DNA from: Mesorhizobium sp. AR10
GTDB taxonomy: Bacteria > Pseudomonadota > Alphaproteobacteria > Rhizobiales > Rhizobiaceae
NCBI RefSeq assembly: GCF_024746795.1
Contig: NZ_CP080524.1
Span: 5,930,001-5,994,000 of the forward strand
Length of the DNA: 64,000 nt
Reading direction: 5' to 3'
A program made the position numbers and the translations under genes. Shown here one piece after another: positions 28,589 to 38,446 of this stretch; position 1 is the first letter of the stretch, and the number at the start of each line of letters is the position of its first letter. Under the pieces are notes generated by a model that saw only the letters and a list, made by a program, of their open reading frames with translations, did no database searches and was not told where the DNA came from.

Positions 28589-29353
28589 ATGACCACCACC
28601 CTCATCGCCGCCGCTACGACACTCGCACTGGCGGCAACCGCTCTCACACCTGCCGCCGCACAACAGCCGACAAGCGTAAAGAACGTCGTTCTCGTCCATG
28701 GCGGCTTCGTCGATGGTTCAGGCTGGCAAGGCGTTTACAACATCCTGAAGAAGGACGGTTACAACGTCACCATCGTTCAGAACCCGACGACCTCGCTGGC
28801 TGACGATGTGGCGGTGACCAGGCGCGCGATTGCCGAACAGGACGGTCCTGTCGTTCTCGTCGGCCATTCCTACGGTGGCGTCGTCGTCAGCGAAGCCGGC
28901 ACGGACGAGAAGGTTAAGTCTGTTGTCTACATTGCCGCGTTCGCCCCGGACAAGGGTGAGTCCGTTTCCTCGCTGATCGCCAATCCGCCTGCCGGCGCGC
29001 CTGTGCCGCCGATCCTGCCTCCCGTGGATGGTTTCCTCTTCCTCGACAAGGACAAATTCGCCGCCTCGTTCGCCGCAGATGTGGACGCCGACGTGGCATC
29101 GTTCATGGCCGATTCACAGGTTCCGTGGGGCGTCGAAGCGCTGACTGGCGCAGTCACCGATCCGGCATGGAAGTCCAAGCCGAGCTACTACCTAGTCGCG
29201 ACTAACGACCGTATGATCCCGCCGGCGGCGCAGCGCATGATGGCCGGGCGCGCCGGATCGACCGTCACAGAAACCGCCGGCAGCCATGCCGTCTATGTAT
29301 CAAAGCCTGCGGCTGTCGCTGCACTCATCGAACAGGCAGCGACAAGCAAGTGA
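28589..29353 (+). CDS. Exported alpha/beta hydrolase
   Basis: The 254-residue protein has a signal peptide (MTTTLIAAATTLALAATAL, probable cleavage after AAA/AQ near residue 25). Its alpha/beta hydrolase fold shows an oxyanion segment VLVHGGFVDGSGW, the nucleophile elbow GHSYGG near residue 92 and a C-terminal His in GSHAVYVS. Relatives include esterases with unclear natural substrates. AAGGAGA precedes the ATG. Control by the divergent OhrR-like regulator suggests a role in oxidative or xenobiotic stress in the periplasm, but the substrate is unknown. Confidence 0.88.
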   Translation: MTTTLIAAATTLALAATALTPAAAQQPTSVKNVVLVHGGFVDGSGWQGVYNILKKDGYNVTIVQNPTTSLADDVAVTRRAIAEQDGPVVLVGHSYGGVVVSEAGTDEKVKSVVYIAAFAPDKGESVSSLIANPPAGAPVPPILPPVDGFLFLDKDKFAASFAADVDADVASFMADSQVPWGVEALTGAVTDPAWKSKPSYYLVATNDRMIPPAAQRMMAGRAGSTVTETAGSHAVYVSKPAAVAALIEQAATSK

Positions 29354-29456
29354 ATAAAGCTGCGTCAACCCCGAAGCGTCTGTCGGCGCTTCGGGGACCA
29401 ACCCAAAGAGCTGTCCGCAAAGTGACCTTCCAGGACGCCAGCTTGCGCCAAATTTT

Positions 29457-30560
29457 TCACGGCACGAATATCAGAAACACATACGTACAAAACACCACAA
29501 GATGAACCATGCCGGTCAGGAATGTCGTCCTTTCATTGCTGAAGCTTACGCTACATATGAACAGCGCCAGGATCAAAAGTACGGTGTCAATCGTGGTAAG
29601 CCCCAGAGTCAAACCCCTTCCCGTCAGCAGGCTGGCGGCTGCGACCGCCGGTATTGTCAAACCAATTGTTGCGCAGGCCGAACCCATCGCAACATTCAAG
29701 CCGCGCTGCAGCTCATTGTTGAGTGAAGCACGAACTGCCGAAATGGCCTCCGGCATCAAAACCAACCCCGCGATCAATGCCCCCACAATGGCGTCAGCCT
29801 GGGTCACCTGGTAGGCAACGAGCGCATCTTCAACACTTGCGGCGACCTGCTCGGCGAGCATGACAATTCCGATCAGCCCGATCATCAGGAGCAGAGCGTT
29901 GGCAGAGATGCTTTGGTGAGGGGCAGTTCGTACCGAAACATCGTGTGCTTGTCCTTCGAGGAAGTCGTCGCGGTGCCGGACAGTCTGGGCGAACACAAAC
30001 CCTGCATAAAGCAGCACGGACAGGACGCTGACAAAACCAAGTTGAGCTGCTGAAAAGGTGCCTGGATCCGTCGTTCGCGTGTAAGTCGGCAGAATAAGCG
30101 TCATGACGGTCAGTGCGGCCAGGACCGCCAGATAGGCGCTGGTCCCTTGCCGGACGATTGCCTGCTTGCGATGACGCCAGCCGCCAAGAGCGAGGCACAT
30201 GCCGACAACGCCGGTGGATGTGATCATCACCGTTGAGAAGACGGACTCCCGTGCCAACGTGGGGTTGTTCTCTCCATGCAGCATCATCGAGACGATGATC
30301 GACACTTCGATTGCCGTCACGGCAAAGGTCAGCACCAGCGTGCCGTACGGTTCCCCTACCCGCCGCGCCACCGCCTCGGCGTGGTCGAGCACGACGAAAA
30401 TGGTGGTGAACATGATCGCACTCGAAAGGGCTCCGACAAGGATCCTGGCGCTCGGCGAACCCTGGTCCACCGACAGCCCGCTGGATCTGACTGCGACGGC
30501 CATCACCAGGGCGGCCAAGGGCATCGCATAAGAAGTCACCGATCGTCCGAAACCACTCAT
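29457..30560 (-). CDS. ChaA-like Ca2+/H+ antiporter (CaCA family)
   Basis: The 367-residue protein has about ten membrane segments. VTAIEVSIIVSMML near residues 80-95 and MPEAISAVRASLNNELQRGLNVAMGSA near residues 260-286 (given as regions) are the two alpha repeats with acidic residues that define cation/calcium exchangers of the ChaA type. It exchanges cytoplasmic Ca2+ or Na+/K+ for protons. It is transcribed alone and lies downstream of an acyl-CoA synthetase gene in the same orientation. Confidence 0.88.
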   Translation of the reverse strand: MSGFGRSVTSYAMPLAALVMAVAVRSSGLSVDQGSPSARILVGALSSAIMFTTIFVVLDHAEAVARRVGEPYGTLVLTFAVTAIEVSIIVSMMLHGENNPTLARESVFSTVMITSTGVVGMCLALGGWRHRKQAIVRQGTSAYLAVLAALTVMTLILPTYTRTTDPGTFSAAQLGFVSVLSVLLYAGFVFAQTVRHRDDFLEGQAHDVSVRTAPHQSISANALLLMIGLIGIVMLAEQVAASVEDALVAYQVTQADAIVGALIAGLVLMPEAISAVRASLNNELQRGLNVAMGSACATIGLTIPAVAAASLLTGRGLTLGLTTIDTVLLILALFICSVSFSNERTTFLTGMVHLVVFCTYVFLIFVP

Positions 30561-30600
30561 CCGAGCCCTGTGCGTTCTGCGAAACTTCGGAGGCCTATGC

Positions 30601-32355
30601 TCACGCCGTCTTTTGCGCCACCAACCCCAATTCCTCGACCATCGCTTCGCGCATCAGGAATTTCTGCGGCTTGCCGGTCACCGTCATCGGCAATTCGGTG
30701 CGGAAGCGTATGTAGCGCGGGATCTTGTAATGCGCGATCTGGCCGGCGCAGAAGGTTTTGATCTCCTGCTCGGTGGCGATCTGGCCCGGCCTCAGCACGA
30801 TCCAGGCGCACAGTTCCTCACCATATTTTGCATCGGGAATTCCGAACACCTGCACTTCCCTGACCTTGGGATGGCGATAGAGGAACTCCTCGACCTCGCG
30901 CGGGTAGACGTTCTCGCCGCCGCGGATGACCATGTCCTTGACCCTACCGACGATGTTGCAATAGCCCTCGGCGTCGATGGTGGCGAGGTCGCCGGTATGC
31001 ATCCAGCCGTCGCTGTCGATCGCCTCGCGGGTCTTCTCCTCGTCGTCCCAATAGCCCTTCATCACCGAATAGCCGCGCGTGCAGAGCTCGCCCGGCACAC
31101 CGACCGCGACGGTGGCGCCATCGGCATCGATGGCCTTGACCTCGACATGGGGGTGGATGCGGCCGACGGTAGAGACGCGCTTTTCCAGCGGGTCGTCGAC
31201 GCTGCTCTGGAACGACACCGGGCTGGTCTCGGTCATGCCATAGGCGATGGTCACCTCGGCCATATGCATCAGCGACACCACCTTCTTCATCACCTCGATC
31301 GGGCAGGGCGAGCCGGCCATGATGCCGGTGCGCAGGCTGGAGAGATCGAAGGAGGCGAAATCCGCATGGTCAAGCAGGCCGACGAACATGGTCGGCACGC
31401 CATAGAGGCCGGTGCAGCGCTCTGTGGCAATAGCCTTCAGCGTGGCGCCGGCATCGAACCCCTCGCCCGGGAAAACCATGGTCGCGCCCTTGGTGACGCA
31501 ACCCATCGTGCCCATCGACATGCCGAAGCAGTGATAGAGCGGCACCGGGATGCACAGCCGGTCGTCGACGGTAAGCTTGATCGCCGAGGTGACGAAATTG
31601 CCGTTGTTGACGATGTTGTTGTGGGTCAGCGTCGCGCCCTTGGGCGCGCCGGTGGTGCCCGAGGTGAACTGGATGTTGATGGCCTCGCCCGGTTTCAGCT
31701 TCTCGGAGATGCGGTCGAGACTGTCATGCTCGTCGCGTCCAGCCATCGCCAGCACGTCGCCGAAATTGAACATGCCGGGCGAGTTCTCGTCGCCCATGCG
31801 GATGACGATTTTCAGCGCAGGCAACTTCTTCGCCTTGAGCTTGCCCGGCGTCGCCGTGGCGATCTCTGGCGCCAGCGTCTCGATCATGCCGAGATAGTCG
31901 GAGGTCTTGAATTTGGCGGCCGTGACCAGCGCCGTGCAGCCGACCTTGTTGAGCGCATATTCCAATTCGGTCAGCCGGTAGGCCGGGTTGATGTTGACCA
32001 GGATCAGACCGATGCGCGCGGTGGCGAACTGCGTCACCAGCCACTCCCAGCGGTTGGGCGACCAGATGCCGACGCGATCGCCTTTTTCGAGGTCGAGCGC
32101 CAGGAAACCGGCAGCCAGCGCATCTACGGTGTCGGACAGTTCGCTCCAGGTGAAACGCTTGTCCTGGTCGACGAAGACGGCGGCATCGAGTGTGCCGTAT
32201 TTGCTGACGGTATCGGAAAACAGCTGGGGAATCGTCTGGTGCAGCAGCGGCACGGTGCGCTCGCCCGACACATGCGCCCTACCGTCTATCGGCGCGACGA
32301 ATGTGCGACCGCGCAGGTGGGTGGCATTCTTCAACTCGTCGAGATGGATCGCCAT
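30601..32355 (-). CDS. AMP-dependent acyl-CoA synthetase
   Basis: The 584-residue protein begins [14 protein letters not shown] behind GGAGGAGA. A longer frame upstream reads through a repeat and is rejected. The adenylate-forming signature is [18 protein letters not shown] near residue 228, with YGMTETSP near residue 370 and the hinge and C-terminal lysine region GKPQKFLM. It activates a fatty or other carboxylic acid to the acyl-CoA through an acyl-AMP. The chain length cannot be predicted here. It lies downstream of hisG, with a repeat element between. Confidence 0.9.
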   Translation of the reverse strand: MAIHLDELKNATHLRGRTFVAPIDGRAHVSGERTVPLLHQTIPQLFSDTVSKYGTLDAAVFVDQDKRFTWSELSDTVDALAAGFLALDLEKGDRVGIWSPNRWEWLVTQFATARIGLILVNINPAYRLTELEYALNKVGCTALVTAAKFKTSDYLGMIETLAPEIATATPGKLKAKKLPALKIVIRMGDENSPGMFNFGDVLAMAGRDEHDSLDRISEKLKPGEAINIQFTSGTTGAPKGATLTHNNIVNNGNFVTSAIKLTVDDRLCIPVPLYHCFGMSMGTMGCVTKGATMVFPGEGFDAGATLKAIATERCTGLYGVPTMFVGLLDHADFASFDLSSLRTGIMAGSPCPIEVMKKVVSLMHMAEVTIAYGMTETSPVSFQSSVDDPLEKRVSTVGRIHPHVEVKAIDADGATVAVGVPGELCTRGYSVMKGYWDDEEKTREAIDSDGWMHTGDLATIDAEGYCNIVGRVKDMVIRGGENVYPREVEEFLYRHPKVREVQVFGIPDAKYGEELCAWIVLRPGQIATEQEIKTFCAGQIAHYKIPRYIRFRTELPMTVTGKPQKFLMREAMVEELGLVAQKTA

Positions 32356-32423
32356 CGCCGTCTCCTCCGCAGACGGAGCCGAGCCTATCAGCCTGCCGGG
32401 GCGGTGGAAATCCCGTCGATGGG

Positions 32424-32570
32424 AGCGGGGCACCTCCCCCTCGAGGGCAGGGTGCCGAGCGAAGCGAGGCGGGTTGGGTCGTCTCGCCTCAAGCACTGCC
32501 GCGATGACCCCTCCCGTCCATCCGCCTTCGGCGGCTGTCCACCCTCCCCTCAAGGGGGAGGGAGGGCGCT
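32424..32570. repeat. Palindromic intergenic repeat between hisG and the acyl-CoA synthetase gene
   Basis: Outer arms CACCTCCCCCTCGAGGG and CCCTCAAGGGGGAGG flank a GC-rich middle. It is a rhizobial-type intergenic element. Its right end overlaps the last codons of hisG, so hisG ends ...ALPPP inside the repeat. It differs in its middle from the elements at 34391 and 41477. Confidence 0.7.
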
Positions 32571-33251
32571 CATCTTCGCGGCGATGTCGCGCAGCACGGC
32601 TTCATCCGCCGCCGCACGATCTTTCCTGGATGCCACCAGACAAGCCTGCGACTTCAGCACAACGCCGTCGGCCAGCACCTTCAGATGATTGGCGCGCAGC
32701 GTCGAGCCTGACGTGGTGATGTCGACGATGACATCGGCCAATCCCGCCGCCGGCGCGCCCTCGGTGGCGCCCAGGCTCTCAACGATGCGATAGACCTGGA
32801 TGCCGTGCTTCAGAGAAAAGAATTGCTGGGTCAGCCGCCAGTATTTGGTGGCAATGCGCAGCCGCCTTCCATGGCGCTGGCGGAAGTCGGCAGCGACATC
32901 GTCGAGATCGGCCATGGTATCGACATCAAGCCAGATGTCGGGCACCGCCACCACGACATCGGCATTTCCGAAACCGAGGCGGGCAATGATTTCCGCGCGC
33001 GCTTCCCAGTCGGCAATGTTTTCGCGCAACAGATCCTCGCCGGTGATGCCGAGATCGACCGAGCCCTGGCCGATCTCTCCAGCGATTTCGGAGGCCGACA
33101 GGAACGCCACCTCGATGCTTTCGGCGCCTTCGATGCGGGCGCGGTATTTGCGCTCGTCGCCGGGCAGGCTGACGGCAAGCCCGGCCTTGGCCAGCACCTC
33201 CAGCGCCTGCTCCTTTAGCCGGCCTTTCGACGGGATTGCCAGCGTGATCAT
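32550..33251 (-). CDS. hisG: ATP phosphoribosyltransferase catalytic subunit (short form)
   Basis: The 233-residue protein is the short HisG, which catalyses the first step of histidine synthesis (ATP plus PRPP). It has the conserved GITGEDLL segment near residue 70 and the PRPP-binding [17 protein letters not shown] near residues 170-186. The C-terminal regulatory domain of long HisG is absent, so it needs HisZ, encoded just upstream. The end reads MSALPPP and its codons and TGA lie in the palindromic repeat, so the native 3' end seems replaced. Confidence 0.95.
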   Translation of the reverse strand: MITLAIPSKGRLKEQALEVLAKAGLAVSLPGDERKYRARIEGAESIEVAFLSASEIAGEIGQGSVDLGITGEDLLRENIADWEARAEIIARLGFGNADVVVAVPDIWLDVDTMADLDDVAADFRQRHGRRLRIATKYWRLTQQFFSLKHGIQVYRIVESLGATEGAPAAGLADVIVDITTSGSTLRANHLKVLADGVVLKSQACLVASRKDRAAADEAVLRDIAAKMSALPPP

Positions 33252-34370
33252 TCAAGCCTTCTCCCGCAGCGCTTCGATACGATCGAGCCAGACGGAAAAG
33301 CCGACGCCGGGAATCGGCGTTTTCGCGCCGAGCAGTGTCAGCAGCCGGTCGTAGCGGCCACCACCGGCCAGCGGCCGTTCGCCATCCTGCGCCGCGATCT
33401 CGAAGACGAGGCCGGTGTAATAATCAAGCGGCCGGCCAAAGGCGGCGTCGTAGCGGATCGTTTTGATCGGCAGGCCAAGCGCCTCGATCGATTTTGCACG
33501 GGCGGCAAAATTCTCCAGCGCCACACCCAAGGAAAGACCGGCACCGGCCGCGAAGGTTTCGAGCGCCTGAGCCGCGCCATCGAGCGGTACGTCGATGGCA
33601 AGAAAAGTCTTCAGTGCCGAAAACGCCTCGTTCGACAGCCGCACGCTGCGCAACTCGGCCTTCTCGATCAGCCGCCGCGCGATGTCGGAGGGCGAGCGCC
33701 CGGCCGATGCCGACAGCCCCGCCTCCTCCATGCCGCCGGCGATGTGCGTCGATAGGCCTTCAAGATCGCCGTCGAGGACGAGGGCTGCGACCGCGCCGGA
33801 GAGCTGACCGTTGCGCGGCGGGTTGGCCAGGTCGGCCAGGGCCGCCTCCAGCATAGACGCCGAGCCGAAGGCGCGGGCAAGGCGCATGCGCCAGCCGCGC
33901 GGCAGACCGAGCGCCGCCAGCACGGCTTCAAAGATGGTCTGATCGCCGAGCATGATTTTCAAGGGCTGGCCCGGCAGCACCAGCGACAGCAGCGCATGCG
34001 CATCGGCCAGCGACCGCGCATCGGCCTGCGCCGTGTCGCGATCGCCGAGATCCTCGATGCCGGCCTGGAAGAATTCATTGCCGCCCTCACGGCGCTGGCG
34101 AAAGACCTCGCCGAGATAGGAATAGCGGCGCGGTGTGCCGGCCTGGCTCGAAATATGGTCGAGGCAGACGGGAATGGTGAATTCGGGCCGCAGGCACAGT
34201 GTCTGACCGGTCTCGCTTTCGGTGAGGAAAATACGGCGGCGCAGATCCTCGCCGGCCATGTCGAGGAACGGGTCGGCCGGCTGCAGCACCGCCACCTCGA
34301 CCGCATGCGTGCCACGCGCGGCGAAGAGTTTTGCGATGTCCGCGGCGATGGCGGGAAAGCGGGAGGTCAT
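33252..34370 (-). CDS. hisZ: ATP phosphoribosyltransferase regulatory subunit
   Basis: The 372-residue protein resembles a histidyl-tRNA synthetase catalytic core without tRNA-binding parts. The class II motif 2 region (YLGEVFRQR) and GGGRYDRLL near the C-terminus are present. HisZ forms an octamer with short HisG and carries histidine feedback control. Its stop sits directly before the hisG start, so they are translationally linked. A repeat element separates it from hisS upstream. Confidence 0.93.
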   Translation of the reverse strand: MTSRFPAIAADIAKLFAARGTHAVEVAVLQPADPFLDMAGEDLRRRIFLTESETGQTLCLRPEFTIPVCLDHISSQAGTPRRYSYLGEVFRQRREGGNEFFQAGIEDLGDRDTAQADARSLADAHALLSLVLPGQPLKIMLGDQTIFEAVLAALGLPRGWRMRLARAFGSASMLEAALADLANPPRNGQLSGAVAALVLDGDLEGLSTHIAGGMEEAGLSASAGRSPSDIARRLIEKAELRSVRLSNEAFSALKTFLAIDVPLDGAAQALETFAAGAGLSLGVALENFAARAKSIEALGLPIKTIRYDAAFGRPLDYYTGLVFEIAAQDGERPLAGGGRYDRLLTLLGAKTPIPGVGFSVWLDRIEALREKA

Positions 34371-34390
34371 GGACAGGATGGGCGCGAGGC

Positions 34391-34557
34391 ACCCCCCTCT
34401 GGCCCGCCGGCCATCTCCCCCTCAAGGGGGGAGATCGACAGCTTCAGGCTCGGCACCTCTTCTTCAACACTGGAAATTGGCGAAAGCCCACGCGACATCC
34501 AATCTCCCCCCTTGAGGGGGAGATTGCCGGCAGGCCAGAGGGGGGTGTTCAAGCGCC
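34391..34557. repeat. Palindromic repeat element between hisS and hisZ
   Basis: Arms of about 45 bases (CCCCCCTCTGGCCCGCCGGC... mirrored by ...GCCGGCAGGCCAGAGGGGGG, parts shown) surround a core of about 65 bases. Its right end GTTCAAGCGCC is shared with the element at 41477-41641, where it lies outside a gene, so the stop codon of hisS (34549-34551) appears to be part of the repeat. The core is homologous to that of the 41477 copy in reverse orientation. Confidence 0.8.
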
Positions 34558-36054
34558 ACCCTTCGCGCGATCGGCTGCCTGCGCCGCGAGTATCTTCTTC
34601 ACCTCAACGACCAGTTCGCTTTCCGCCACCGTCACCTGCGCCGGCCGTGCGGCGCGCCATTCGGCGTTGTCTGATATCTCGGCCGACATGCGCGCGCCCT
34701 CGATCAGATCCTTGATCTGCAGCTCGCCCTTGGCGCGCTCGTCGCCGCCCTGGATGATGGCGACCGGGCTGCCGCGACGGTCGGCATATTTGAGCTGCGC
34801 CTTCATGCCGGCGCCGCCGAGATACATTTCGGAGCGGATGCCGGCGGCGCGCAACTCGCCGACCATCTTCTGGTAGCGGCCGAGGCTTTCGGTGTCCTTG
34901 TCCATCACCAGCACGACGACCGGAGCGATGACGTCCGACGTGTCGAGCTTGCCGAGGTTCTTCAGCGCCGTCATCAGGCGCGAGACGCCGATGGAAAAGC
35001 CCGTCGCCGGCACCGGCTCGCCACGGAAGCGAGAGACCAGACCGTCATAGCGCCCGCCGCCGCCGACGGAACCGAAGCGCACGATCTGGCCGTCCTCGTT
35101 GGGGATCTCGGCGAGCAGCTCGGCCTCGAAGACCGGGCCGGTGTAGTATTCGAGGCCACGGACGACGGAACGGTCCATGGCAATACGGTTTTCGCCGTAT
35201 CCCGCAGCCCTGACCAAGGCCTCAATCGTCGAAAGTTCGGTAACGCCTTCCTGGAAGACCGCGTTGGCGCTTACCTGGGAATCCTGGCGAGGCTCGTCAT
35301 TCTTCGCCGTCGCGAAAAGAACGGCCTCGGCTTGCATATCATTCAGCCCGGCGCCCTTAGCGAAGTCGCCTTCACCCTCGTTGACGCCATCCCAGCGCCC
35401 CGGTCCAAGCAAAAGTCTCACACCTTCCGGCCCGAGTTTGTCCAGCTTGTCGATGGCCCGCAGCACGGTCAGCCGGCGCCCGGCATTCTCGTCGCCGCCG
35501 AGGCCGATCGCCTCCAGTACGCCGTCGAGCACCTTGCGGTTGTTGACCCGGATGACGTAGTCGCCGCGCTTGATGCCGAGCGCTTCCATGACGTCGGCCA
35601 TCATCATCGCCATCTCGGCATCCGCCGCCACTCCCGGCGTGCCGATCGTGTCGGCGTCGAACTGCATGAACTGGCGGAAGCGACCGGGACCTGGCTTCTC
35701 GTTGCGGAACACCCAGCCAGAACGATAGCTGCGGTAGGGCTTTGGCAAGCGCTCGTAGTTCTCGGCGACGAAACGCGCCGTCGGCGCGGTCAGGTCGTAG
35801 CGCAGCGACAGCCACTGCTCGTCATCGTCCTGGAAGGAGAATACGCCTTCGTTCGGCCGGTCCTGGTCGGGGAGGAATTTGCCCAGCGCGTCGGTGTATT
35901 CGATCAGCGGCTGGTCGGCCGGCTCGAAACCGTAGAGTTCATAGACCGAGCGGATCGTCGCCATCATTTTCTCGACGGCACGGATGTCGTCGGCGCTGCG
36001 GTCGGCAAATCCGCGCGGCAGCCGCGCTTTCGTCTTTTCCGATTTGTCGGCCAT
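34549..36054 (-). CDS. hisS: Histidyl-tRNA synthetase
   Basis: The 501-residue class II synthetase begins [16 protein letters not shown]. An in-frame extension upstream is not family-like. Motif 2 ([23 protein letters not shown]), the HisA region [12 protein letters not shown] and GGGGRYDGL are present. It charges tRNA-His. The length with an insert after motif 2 is typical of alphaproteobacteria. It is first in a hisS-hisZ-hisG group. The last residues GGA and the stop come from the intergenic repeat. Confidence 0.96.
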   Translation of the reverse strand: MADKSEKTKARLPRGFADRSADDIRAVEKMMATIRSVYELYGFEPADQPLIEYTDALGKFLPDQDRPNEGVFSFQDDDEQWLSLRYDLTAPTARFVAENYERLPKPYRSYRSGWVFRNEKPGPGRFRQFMQFDADTIGTPGVAADAEMAMMMADVMEALGIKRGDYVIRVNNRKVLDGVLEAIGLGGDENAGRRLTVLRAIDKLDKLGPEGVRLLLGPGRWDGVNEGEGDFAKGAGLNDMQAEAVLFATAKNDEPRQDSQVSANAVFQEGVTELSTIEALVRAAGYGENRIAMDRSVVRGLEYYTGPVFEAELLAEIPNEDGQIVRFGSVGGGGRYDGLVSRFRGEPVPATGFSIGVSRLMTALKNLGKLDTSDVIAPVVVLVMDKDTESLGRYQKMVGELRAAGIRSEMYLGGAGMKAQLKYADRRGSPVAIIQGGDERAKGELQIKDLIEGARMSAEISDNAEWRAARPAQVTVAESELVVEVKKILAAQAADRAKGGA

Positions 36055-36270
36055 GGGATGGGTACTCGGTGTTTCGTGGCGCGCCGTGGATCGGCAAAAT
36101 TGCCGATTTCCGCGGCGCGCGTGTCCTAACCGATGCAGCCGGGAGCGGCAAGGGTTTGCATTTTTCCTGAAACAAACCCCGTTGAAAATGAAACAATTCC
36201 GCCATCGGTGCGGCATCGTGCCGACACAATCTCAGCCGATAAAGCACGCCGAAACAAAGGGTTCGGGGCC

Positions 36271-36525
36271 ATGGCCGCGTCAAGACATTTAGACATCACT
36301 GAAAGCAGCGCCCGCGAGCTGCCCGTTCGGTTGCGGCCGGCCGATGGCCATGCACCGAGAGCCACCAGCCAAATGGTGGGGCCGTTCGAAGTTGCCGCTA
36401 TCGAGCGCCAGAGCTCCACGGTGCGCGACGCACTGATGACCGGCCTGCTGGTGATCTATCCGGCCTTCGCCGCGCTGGCGGCCATCGTCGCCGGGCTTTT
36501 CCTCACCGGCGCCAGCGGCACCTGA
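36271..36525 (+). CDS. Small membrane protein of unknown function
   Basis: An 84-residue frame beginning MAASRHLDITESSAREL has a polar N-terminal half and one membrane helix near the end (ALMTGLLVIYPAFAALAAIVAGLFL). AAAGGG lies 9 bases upstream. A longer reading from 36133 includes atypical sequence that overlaps the hisS promoter region. It is divergent from hisS and ends at a palindromic repeat. Codon use is consistent with a real gene, but I recognise no family. Confidence 0.5.
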   Translation: MAASRHLDITESSARELPVRLRPADGHAPRATSQMVGPFEVAAIERQSSTVRDALMTGLLVIYPAFAALAAIVAGLFLTGASGT

Positions 36526-36641
36526 ACTTACCTCCCCCTAGTGGGGAGGGTCGACGCGCAGCGTCGGGGTGGGGGACTTTCGAGCTCCGCACCCCCACCC
36601 GCGCCTTCGGCGCGACCTCCCCGCAAGGGGGAGGTAGAAAG
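36526..36641. repeat. Palindromic repeat between convergent genes
   Basis: AACTTACCTCCCCC... at the left mirrors ...GGGGGAGGTAGAAAGTT at the right, with internal hairpins CGACGCGCAGCGTCG and GCGCCTTCGGCGC. It fills the space between the small membrane protein gene and tag and may serve as a terminator for both. It is a different family from the his and glc operon elements. Confidence 0.7.
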
Positions 36642-36642
36642 T

Positions 36643-37284
36643 TCACTTGGGCCTCTTGAACGCCTTCCGTTCCGCCTCCACCCTCTCGCGGCAGACACAG
36701 CCCTCGAGATGGTCGTTGACCAGTCCCATGGCCTGCATGAAAGCGTAAACGGTGGTCGGGCCGACAAAGCTCCAGCCGCGTTTCTTCAATTCCTTCGAAA
36801 TCCGCACCGAAACCGCCGTGGTCGGGTTGGCGCGCAGATGGGCGAGATCGACAATCTCGGGTCGTTCGTCCGGACCCGGTTCGAATTTCCAGAACCAGGC
36901 GGCAAGCGAGCCGGCCTCGTCGGCCATTTCACGCGCGCGTTTGGCGTTGTTGATGGTCGAGACGATCTTGCCACGGTGGCGGATGATGCCGGCATTGCCG
37001 AGCATCCGCTCGACATCCTTGTCGTTGAAGGCAGCAACCTTGTCGATATCGAAGCCGGCAAAGGCCTCGCGAAAGTTCTCGCGCTTGCGCAATATGGTCA
37101 GCCACGACAGGCCCGACTGGAAGCCTTCGAGGCAGATCTTTTCGAACAGCCTGCGATCGTCGGCGACCGGCCGGCCCCATTCATGGTCGTGGTAATGCAG
37201 ATAGTCCGGCAGATTGCCGTGCCAGAAGCAGCGCGTGACACCATCGGGGCCAACGAGCAGGCCGGTGTTTTCATTTTCCATCAC
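36643..37284 (-). CDS. tag: DNA-3-methyladenine glycosylase I
   Basis: The 213-residue protein has RCFWHGNLPDYLHYHDHEWGRP near the N-terminus (region 18-40), carrying the zinc-ligand Cys and His and the 3-methyladenine pocket Glu/Trp. NDHLEGCVCRE near residue 190 holds the other zinc ligands. It excises 3-methyladenine from DNA in base excision repair. Length is normal. It is a single-gene unit ending at a repeat. Confidence 0.95.
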   Translation of the reverse strand: MMENENTGLLVGPDGVTRCFWHGNLPDYLHYHDHEWGRPVADDRRLFEKICLEGFQSGLSWLTILRKRENFREAFAGFDIDKVAAFNDKDVERMLGNAGIIRHRGKIVSTINNAKRAREMADEAGSLAAWFWKFEPGPDERPEIVDLAHLRANPTTAVSVRISKELKKRGWSFVGPTTVYAFMQAMGLVNDHLEGCVCRERVEAERKAFKRPK

Positions 37285-37492
37285 GAGAAACCCATTCGTT
37301 AATGCGCTTTTGCGCCGCTTTACTCGGGCTTTACCAGATTCCTGAACCAGCCGGTAACCACACCAAAAGCTTTACCGACAGATCCGCATTTTACGCATTC
37401 CGATTCATGTTTCGGTTGCTGCTTGCCGCCAATGCTCGCGACATCGGGGAGGCTTTGCGCCCCGAAATGTTCGACGATCAAGGTGCGTTCCG

Positions 37493-38236
37493 ATGAAGAC
37501 AGTTCTGCTTTCCCTGCTCGGCGCCGCGGCCATTCTTGCCGCCGGCGCCACGTCCTCCAGCGCCGACGACCGCTATGCCGACAGGCCGCCGGTGATGGTG
37601 AGCCCCGACCTTTCGGCGCCATGGGTGCTGCAGCTTGGCCGCGCCCCCGGCATCGTGCGCCAGAACCGGCAAGTGGTGCAGCAGCCGCGCCTGCGTTATG
37701 CGCAACCGGCGCAACGAGACCAGTTGCGCACCGCAGCCGTGCAGCCGCCGGCCAAGCGCATGGTCATGCGCCCGCAGATCAACCCGGTCTACCTGCCGCA
37801 GGAAGTCGCCTATGACGGGCCGCAGAAGCCGGGCACGATCGTCATCGATACGACACAGAATTTCCTCTACCTGGTCGAGAAGAACGGCAAGGCGCGGCGC
37901 TACGGCGTCGGCACCGGCAAGCCGGGCTTCGAATGGTCCGGCACGCACAAGATCACCAACAAACGCGTCTGGCCGGACTGGCGGCCGCCGGCGCAGATGA
38001 TCAAGCGCGAGGCGGCCAAGGGCCGCTATCTGCCAACCTATCTTGCCGGCGGCGAAGAAAACCCGCTCGGCGCACGCGCGCTCTATCTCGGCTCGACGGA
38101 GTACCGCATCCACGGCACCAACCAGCCATGGACGATCGGCGGCGCAGTGTCTTCGGGCTGCATACGTATGCGCAACGAGGACGTGGTCGATCTCTATGAA
38201 CGGGTCAATGTCGGAACGACCGTGGTGGTGATATAG
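37493..38236 (+). CDS. Exported L,D-transpeptidase (YkuD domain)
   Basis: The 247-residue protein has a signal peptide (MKTVLLSLLGAAAILAAGAT) and a proline/glutamine-rich linker. Its YkuD domain has HGTNQPWTIG near residue 205 and the nucleophile motif SSGCIRM near residue 222. Such enzymes make 3-3 crosslinks in peptidoglycan or attach proteins to it in the periplasm, and several paralogues are usual in Rhizobiales. It is a lone gene. Intergenic sequence of about 210 bases before it shows nothing clear. Confidence 0.92.
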   Translation: MKTVLLSLLGAAAILAAGATSSSADDRYADRPPVMVSPDLSAPWVLQLGRAPGIVRQNRQVVQQPRLRYAQPAQRDQLRTAAVQPPAKRMVMRPQINPVYLPQEVAYDGPQKPGTIVIDTTQNFLYLVEKNGKARRYGVGTGKPGFEWSGTHKITNKRVWPDWRPPAQMIKREAAKGRYLPTYLAGGEENPLGARALYLGSTEYRIHGTNQPWTIGGAVSSGCIRMRNEDVVDLYERVNVGTTVVVI

Positions 38237-38379
38237 TGACTGCGAATCAGCCGGTTAGGCAGCGCTGAGTAGTTTTTGGCGTGCTGTTGCCCTCAAGCCA
38301 TAGCGCGGTTTTGGGAGACGTGCTTAGACTGGCGATGAGTTAACGGGGGACGGGCCGTGTGGGGATGCGGTCAGTCACG

Positions 38380-38411
38380 AAAGGGCAGCGCGGGAAACCG
38401 CGCTGCCCTTT
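38380..38411 (-). terminator. Strong hairpin downstream of glcF
   Basis: A perfect 14-bp stem (AAAGGGCAGCGCGG with CCGCGCTGCCCTTT) closes on a GAAA tetraloop 36 bases beyond the glcF stop. It also lies about 140 bases after the transpeptidase gene, so it can serve both convergent genes. T-runs are short on both sides. Confidence 0.75.
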
Positions 38412-38446
38412 CGTTTCCGGGTGAAGGTTCCGGCGACGCCGGAGCG

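Noticed and set aside
30613..32688. Very long open frame antisense to the acyl-CoA synthetase gene
   Set aside because: It is His/Arg/Asp-rich as expected for the reverse of a high-GC gene. The opposite strand has a complete adenylate-forming enzyme with motifs and an RBS.
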